A stretch of 10,309 bases of DNA from Candidatus Bathyarchaeota archaeon (GTDB lineage Archaea > Thermoproteota > Bathyarchaeia > 40CM-2-53-6 > RBG-13-38-9), in assembly GCA_007050885.1 (NCBI GenBank), contig SMYQ01000047.1:1-10309 (forward strand), in the 5' to 3' direction. Positions 7,202 to 10,309 of this stretch are shown here, one piece after another (positions within the stretch are counted from its first letter, which is position 1; every line of letters begins with the position of its first letter). The translations under genes and the position numbers were made by a program. The notes beneath the pieces were generated by a model. The model did no database searches and was not told where the DNA came from. It saw only the letters and a program-made list of their open reading frames with translations.

Positions 7202-8533
7202 TTGAGTGAAGAGAAAATTAGCAGACGTAAATATATGAAATATGCTGGTGCCGCTATTGCTGCTGGCGCGGTCGCAGCTGCAGGATATGGTATATATCAA
7301 TATTCTGGCCAGCCTTCTCCAACATCTCCAACATCTCCAGTGACAACTCCTACCATCGAAACTCCAGCCACAGGCAAGAAGATAAAAATTGGTGGAACCA
7401 AACCATTTACGGGCCCAGATGCAATATTCGGAATTGCTGAAGGTAGAGGGAACGAACTATGGGCAAAACTTGTCAATGAAGCCGGTGGTATCAAGGCTGG
7501 CGACGGAAACACCTACGAAGTTGAACTTGTTCTATACAATGACGAGCAAAAACCAGAGAATGTTCCTCGATTTTATGAAAAACTGATCAACGAAGATAAA
7601 GTTGACTTGTTGTTTGGACCAGTTTGGGGACCCCTTGGCATGGCCACAGTGCCTATTGTAGAGAAATATCGTAAATTCGAGGTTTATGGTACTTGTTCAT
7701 TCGACCCAGCTGTATACCAAGATTGGAAGTATATTGTTCATGTCATTACAAACGGTCCAGGCTACATGAATGCTCTTACTGACATGATCATCTCAAAGGT
7801 ATTACCGAATGATCCTGACGCAAAAAATATTGCAGTTACACATGGAGACGACATGTTTAGCAGGACAGTTGGTATATACGGTCACGAATATGCATTGGAA
7901 CAAGGAATGAACGTAGTATTCTACGACTCATACGGTACAGCAACTACTGATCTGACGCCAATTATCTCTAGAGCTAAGGCAAATGAACCCTCAATATTCC
8001 TAAACGCAGGAGCTTATGCAGCAGCTATCTTACTCGTAAAACAGATGAAAGAACTTGATTTGAATGTAAAAATGCTTTGGCCAGGAACTGGGGCCGTCTT
8101 TCCAAAGTTTTATGAGACCCTCGGAAAAGATTGTGAAGGCATAGTTACATGTACCCAATGGGAACCTGGTGTTCTTTATAATAACGATTATGGACCCAGC
8201 CACGATGAGTTTATCGATGAATTCCAGAAAGAACACGGTGAATTGCCCGATTATACAACAGCTACAGGGTTCCAGCAAGGACTAGTGATGCAAAAATGCA
8301 TAGAGCAATGCAGTAAACCAACAGATTCTGATGCAATGAGACAAGTTGCAGGACAGATTGATATGACCACATTCTATGGCAAGTATAAAGTGGATCCTAC
8401 TACCGGATGGCAGATTGGGCATGAGATGTCCAATATTCAATGGCAGAACGCTCAGAAAAAAGTTGTATGGGTGCCTGGAGAAGAAAGTCCATCAGAACTA
8501 ATATATCCAATTGCAAAATGGTCTGAGAGGTAA
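7202..8533 (+). CDS. Branched-chain amino-acid-type ABC transporter substrate-binding protein
   Basis: This 443-aa exported protein has a type 1 periplasmic-binding fold (LivK-like). The N-terminus has a twin-arginine signal, SRRKYMK (7-13) with R8-R9, then a hydrophobic Ala/Gly segment (about 14-33). No lipobox cysteine follows, so the segment probably stays as a membrane anchor or is cut by signal peptidase. A Pro/Thr/Ser linker (about 36-57) leads to the binding lobes, which open with KIKIGGTKPFTGPDA and include the family's helix ending VNEAGGI (91-97). The protein would capture a small solute, possibly an amino acid, outside the cell and hand it to a permease. The ligand cannot be read from sequence. 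No permease or ATPase gene lies within the window, and the next gene is convergent, so the transporter is either elsewhere or missing. The TTG start has AAGGT 8 nt upstream. Confidence 0.88.
   Translation: MSEEKISRRKYMKYAGAAIAAGAVAAAGYGIYQYSGQPSPTSPTSPVTTPTIETPATGKKIKIGGTKPFTGPDAIFGIAEGRGNELWAKLVNEAGGIKAGDGNTYEVELVLYNDEQKPENVPRFYEKLINEDKVDLLFGPVWGPLGMATVPIVEKYRKFEVYGTCSFDPAVYQDWKYIVHVITNGPGYMNALTDMIISKVLPNDPDAKNIAVTHGDDMFSRTVGIYGHEYALEQGMNVVFYDSYGTATTDLTPIISRAKANEPSIFLNAGAYAAAILLVKQMKELDLNVKMLWPGTGAVFPKFYETLGKDCEGIVTCTQWEPGVLYNNDYGPSHDEFIDEFQKEHGELPDYTTATGFQQGLVMQKCIEQCSKPTDSDAMRQVAGQIDMTTFYGKYKVDPTTGWQIGHEMSNIQWQNAQKKVVWVPGEESPSELIYPIAKWSER
7316..7339 (+). repeat. Tandem 9-bp repeat in the linker of the binding protein
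   Basis: TCTCCAACA occurs twice in tandem (7316-7333), followed by a partial third copy, TCTCCA. It encodes a Ser-Pro-Thr repeat in the Pro/Thr linker between the membrane anchor and the binding domain. Such short in-frame repeats can lengthen or shorten a surface linker by slippage. Confidence 0.6.
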
Positions 8534-8651
8534 GTATCAGACCATCTTTATCTCTAGTCTAGTGGCTAAGAAAATCGAATTTAACAGGATCCCCTATTCA
8601 GGAATATGGATTCTATTAATGATTAGTGGGTCCTATGTTTGTTATCATCAC

Positions 8652-8668
8652 TTTCTATTTGTTTTTTT
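8652..8668 (+). terminator. T-rich tract, likely terminator of the binding-protein gene
   Basis: The non-template + strand is rich in T here and ends with T7 (8662-8668), about 120 bp after the binding-protein stop. It overlaps the stop codon of the convergent gdhA. Archaeal termination relies on such T tracts without a needed hairpin. The remaining convergent gap (8534-8651) shows no gene. Confidence 0.4.
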
Positions 8669-9914
8669 AGATCCACCCTCGCATCTTCATTGCTTCAACT
8701 ACGCGCTCAACAGCAATTACGTAAGCCGCTTGTCTCATGTTTATTCCTTCTCTCTTAGAAGTGTGCCATGTTGAATGGTAGGCTGAAGACATTTTTTCAT
8801 CCAAACATTTATGGATGTCAATTTCTCCCCAACAATATCTGTAAGAATTCTGAACCATCTCCAAATATGATACTGTGACTCCTCCAGCATTACATAGAAT
8901 GTCTGGTATGACATGAATTCCGTTTTTATATAGTATGGCGTCAGCGTCAGGAGTTGTTGGGCCATTAGCTAATTCAGGAATTATCTTTGCTCGAATCTTT
9001 GATGCGTTTTTCTTTGTTATTACGTTCTCTAAAGCTGCAACTACGAGTATGTCCACATCAAGTTCTAATAATTCTTCGTTTGAAATTTGTTTTGCGTTTG
9101 GGTAATTGATTACTGATTTTGTCTTTTTTTTATGATCAAGGACCTTCGCTGGATCAAATCCTTCTTTATTATATATGCCTCCTTGTGAATCACTGACAGC
9201 CATAATTTTGGATCCAAAAATGGATCTTATAAGCGAAGCTGCAAAGTATCCTGCGTTTCCATAACCTTGTATGGCAACTGTAGCTTCTTTGAGGTCGATG
9301 TCCAAATCATTGACTGCTTCACGAATGGTGTATAATCCTCCACGAGCTGTTGCATCCTCACGTGAACAAGAACCTCCCAAACATAGTGGTTTACCTGTGA
9401 TGACTCCGAATTGATTGCTTCCTACGATTTTAGAATATTCGTCCATCATCCAAGCCATTATTTGTGGGTCTGTGTAAACATCAGGAGCAGGCACATCTTT
9501 TTCCGGTCCGATTAATTGCCAGATCTGATCAATATAAGCTCGACTTAGACGTTCTAACTCTCCTTTTGACATTTGTTTAGGATCACAAATGATTCCTCCT
9601 TTTGCTCCTCCAAGAGGTAAGTCCATGACTGCGCATTTCCACGTCATCCAAGCTGCCAATGCTCGTACAGTATTTATTGTCTCGTCTGGATGAAATCGAA
9701 TTCCTCCTTTTGTTGGGCCTCGAGCATCATTATATTGTACTCTAAATCCTGGAAAAACCTTGATGGCCCCGTCATCCATTCGTATAGATATTGCTACATG
9801 AAGCTCTCTTTTTGGAACCTGTAGAATTTTTATTAAATCTGAATCAAGATTTAGAATTTTTGCACATTGTTCTAGTTGTTTTTGTGCAACTGCAAAAGCT
9901 GAAAGATTTTCCAT
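8667..9914 (-). CDS. gdhA: Glutamate dehydrogenase (Glu/Leu/Phe/Val dehydrogenase family)
   Basis: This 415-aa cytoplasmic enzyme interconverts glutamate and 2-oxoglutarate plus ammonium with NAD(P). It usually forms hexamers. The substrate-binding domain shows the family lysines in GPTKGGIRFHP (K69), MTWKCAVMDLP (K93) and LGGAKGG (K105), and the catalytic aspartate in VPAPDV (D145). The nucleotide domain has the GYGNAG turn (217-222), and D242 follows beta strand 2 in AVSDSQGG, as in archaeal GDHs. An acidic residue there often goes with NAD use, but the cofactor cannot be settled by eye. Length matches archaeal hexameric GDH (about 415-420 aa). ATG 9914 fits the family N-terminus, with a weak GGTAGATC ribosome site close upstream. 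It lies opposite an NfnA-like gene across a 209-bp shared upstream region. Leucine or phenylalanine dehydrogenases are shorter and less likely. Confidence 0.95.
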   Translation of the reverse strand: MENLSAFAVAQKQLEQCAKILNLDSDLIKILQVPKRELHVAISIRMDDGAIKVFPGFRVQYNDARGPTKGGIRFHPDETINTVRALAAWMTWKCAVMDLPLGGAKGGIICDPKQMSKGELERLSRAYIDQIWQLIGPEKDVPAPDVYTDPQIMAWMMDEYSKIVGSNQFGVITGKPLCLGGSCSREDATARGGLYTIREAVNDLDIDLKEATVAIQGYGNAGYFAASLIRSIFGSKIMAVSDSQGGIYNKEGFDPAKVLDHKKKTKSVINYPNAKQISNEELLELDVDILVVAALENVITKKNASKIRAKIIPELANGPTTPDADAILYKNGIHVIPDILCNAGGVTVSYLEMVQNSYRYCWGEIDIHKCLDEKMSSAYHSTWHTSKREGINMRQAAYVIAVERVVEAMKMRGWI

Positions 9915-9945
9915 TTTGATCTACCGTTTCATTTTTTTCGATAGG

Positions 9946-9952
9946 TTTTTAG
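9946..9952 (-). promoter_or_regulatory. Candidate TATA box of gdhA
   Basis: CTAAAAA on the - strand is centred about 35 bp before the gdhA ATG. It would give a short leader of about 10 nt. Weak evidence from sequence and spacing alone. Confidence 0.3.
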
Positions 9953-10062
9953 AAATGATTTATTATTGAGGTAATATGAAACCTTGTGACTCATCTATAT
10001 GGAATAGTTACATTTCTTGCAGTTTATTTTGTGCAGAGAAGATAGCTTAAATTCATTTTAGT

Positions 10063-10072
10063 ATCATATGAT
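10063..10072. repeat. Palindrome in the gdhA/nfnA-like divergent region
   Basis: ATCATATGAT is a perfect 10-bp palindrome located about 50 bp before the NfnA-like start. It could be a regulator-binding site for one or both divergent genes. A 10-bp palindrome in 200 bp of AT-rich DNA can also arise by chance. Confidence 0.3.
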
Positions 10073-10106
10073 GACAAAAAATATGTAGAAAACTGTGAAG
10101 CGGTGC

Positions 10107-10122
10107 ATTAAGGGTTCTTAAT
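10107..10122 (+). promoter_or_regulatory. Inverted repeat covering the ribosome site of the NfnA-like gene
   Basis: ATTAAGGGTTCTTAAT has perfect 6-bp arms and a 4-nt spacer, and ends 1 nt before the ATG at 10124. The best Shine-Dalgarno candidate, AAGGG (10110-10114, 9 nt spacing), lies in its left arm and loop. It could be a DNA operator, or an RNA hairpin that hides the ribosome site. The symmetry is visible; the function is inferred. Confidence 0.4.
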
Positions 10123-10123
10123 C

Positions 10124-10309
10124 ATGACGCCAATAATTGAAAAAAAAGAATTAAGTTTAGGCATTAAATCTTTGACTTTACTTTCACCTCTAATCTCAAG
10201 AAAAAGTAAACCTGGACAATTTGTAGTTTTACGGATCTCTGAAAGGGGAGAGAGGATTCCATTGACAATAGCTGATACCGATAGTAAAAGAGGAACCATA
10301 AATATAGTT
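10124..10309 (+). CDS. NfnA/SudB-like FAD/NAD(P)-binding subunit, N-terminal part (cut by window end)
   Basis: Only the first 62 codons are present, open to the last base. They match the start of the small subunit of the Nfn / sulfide dehydrogenase / ferredoxin-NADP reductase group, a ferredoxin-reductase-like flavoprotein of about 280 aa. Visible signs are the short N-terminal IIEKKELS strand, the KPGQFVVLRI strand (29-38), and RIPLTIAD (44-51). The last carries the R-x-P-x-T FAD-binding pattern typical of this group. In the family it moves electrons between NADH, NADPH and ferredoxin and is usually followed by the large, glutamate-synthase-like subunit; that would lie beyond the window. A PyrK-type dihydroorotate dehydrogenase subunit is the main alternative. 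An in-frame TAA at 10109-10111 and AAGGG 9 nt upstream support the ATG. It is divergent from gdhA. Confidence 0.8.
   Translation, partial: MTPIIEKKELSLGIKSLTLLSPLISRKSKPGQFVVLRISERGERIPLTIADTDSKRGTINIV

Noticed and set aside
8589..8634. Possible stem GGATCCC with GGGTCC in the convergent gap after the binding-protein gene
   Set aside because: The pairing needs a bulge and a loop of about 30 nt; the T tract at 8652-8668 is the better terminator candidate.
8511..8774. Open frame on the + strand across the end of the binding-protein gene and gdhA
   Set aside because: It overlaps two well-supported genes, shows no family features, and its sequence looks like translated non-coding DNA.
10108..10299. 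Open frame of 63 codons on the - strand opposite the NfnA-like start
   Set aside because: The + strand frame matches a known family with FAD-binding motifs and a good start, so the - strand frame is a shadow.
1..10309. CRISPR array, insertion sequence, tRNA or defence island
   Set aside because: No regularly spaced repeats, transposase motifs, terminal inverted repeats or cloverleaf-like sequence were seen; all genes are recognisable housekeeping or transport types.

Overview
The window reads as a piece of an archaeal chromosome. The replication genes are archaeal/eukaryotic in type (a GINS subunit, an MCM helicase and a Hel308 helicase), start codons are often TTG, ribosome sites match the GGTGAT/GGAG part of the archaeal anti-Shine-Dalgarno complement, and the DNA is AT-rich. 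A GINS protein with the B-then-A domain order (Gins23 type) next to mcm points towards the Thermoproteota/TACK side (Bathyarchaeia-like or a relative). I cannot fix the lineage from this sequence alone. Everything recognisable is chromosomal: I see no insertion sequence, phage gene, CRISPR array, tRNA or rRNA.

Layout from left to right. On the + strand there is a small DoxX-family membrane protein (about 72/81-476) and adenylosuccinate lyase purB (575-1936). A short convergent gap (1937-2046) holds a compact symmetrical T5/A5 element that may end transcription from both sides. On the - strand there is a replication/repair cluster transcribed in the order gins23 (6897-6349), mcm (6352-4298), hel308 (4233-2047). 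The first two genes overlap by ATGA. A divergent gap of about 300 bp (6898-7201) leads to a + strand extracellular solute-binding protein of the branched-chain amino acid type with a twin-arginine signal (7202-8533). It converges on a - strand glutamate dehydrogenase (9914-8667). A 209-bp divergent region then separates gdhA from the first 62 codons of an NfnA/SudB-like flavoprotein (10124 to the window end), which begins behind a neat inverted repeat covering its ribosome-binding site.

How they fit together. The gins23-mcm-hel308 cluster joins two parts of the CMG-like replicative helicase to a helicase that acts on stalled forks. This is the most coherent functional unit in the window. gdhA and the divergent NfnA-like gene suggest a nitrogen/redox theme (glutamate-2-oxoglutarate interconversion and ferredoxin/NAD(P)H electron exchange). 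The solute-binding protein would fit peptide or amino-acid scavenging, though no transporter permease or ATPase is in view. purB (purine synthesis) and the DoxX gene look like ordinary neighbours. I found no strong evidence for an undescribed system. The best leads are the three-gene replication cluster, the hairpin over the NfnA-like start, and the dual-direction terminator candidate.
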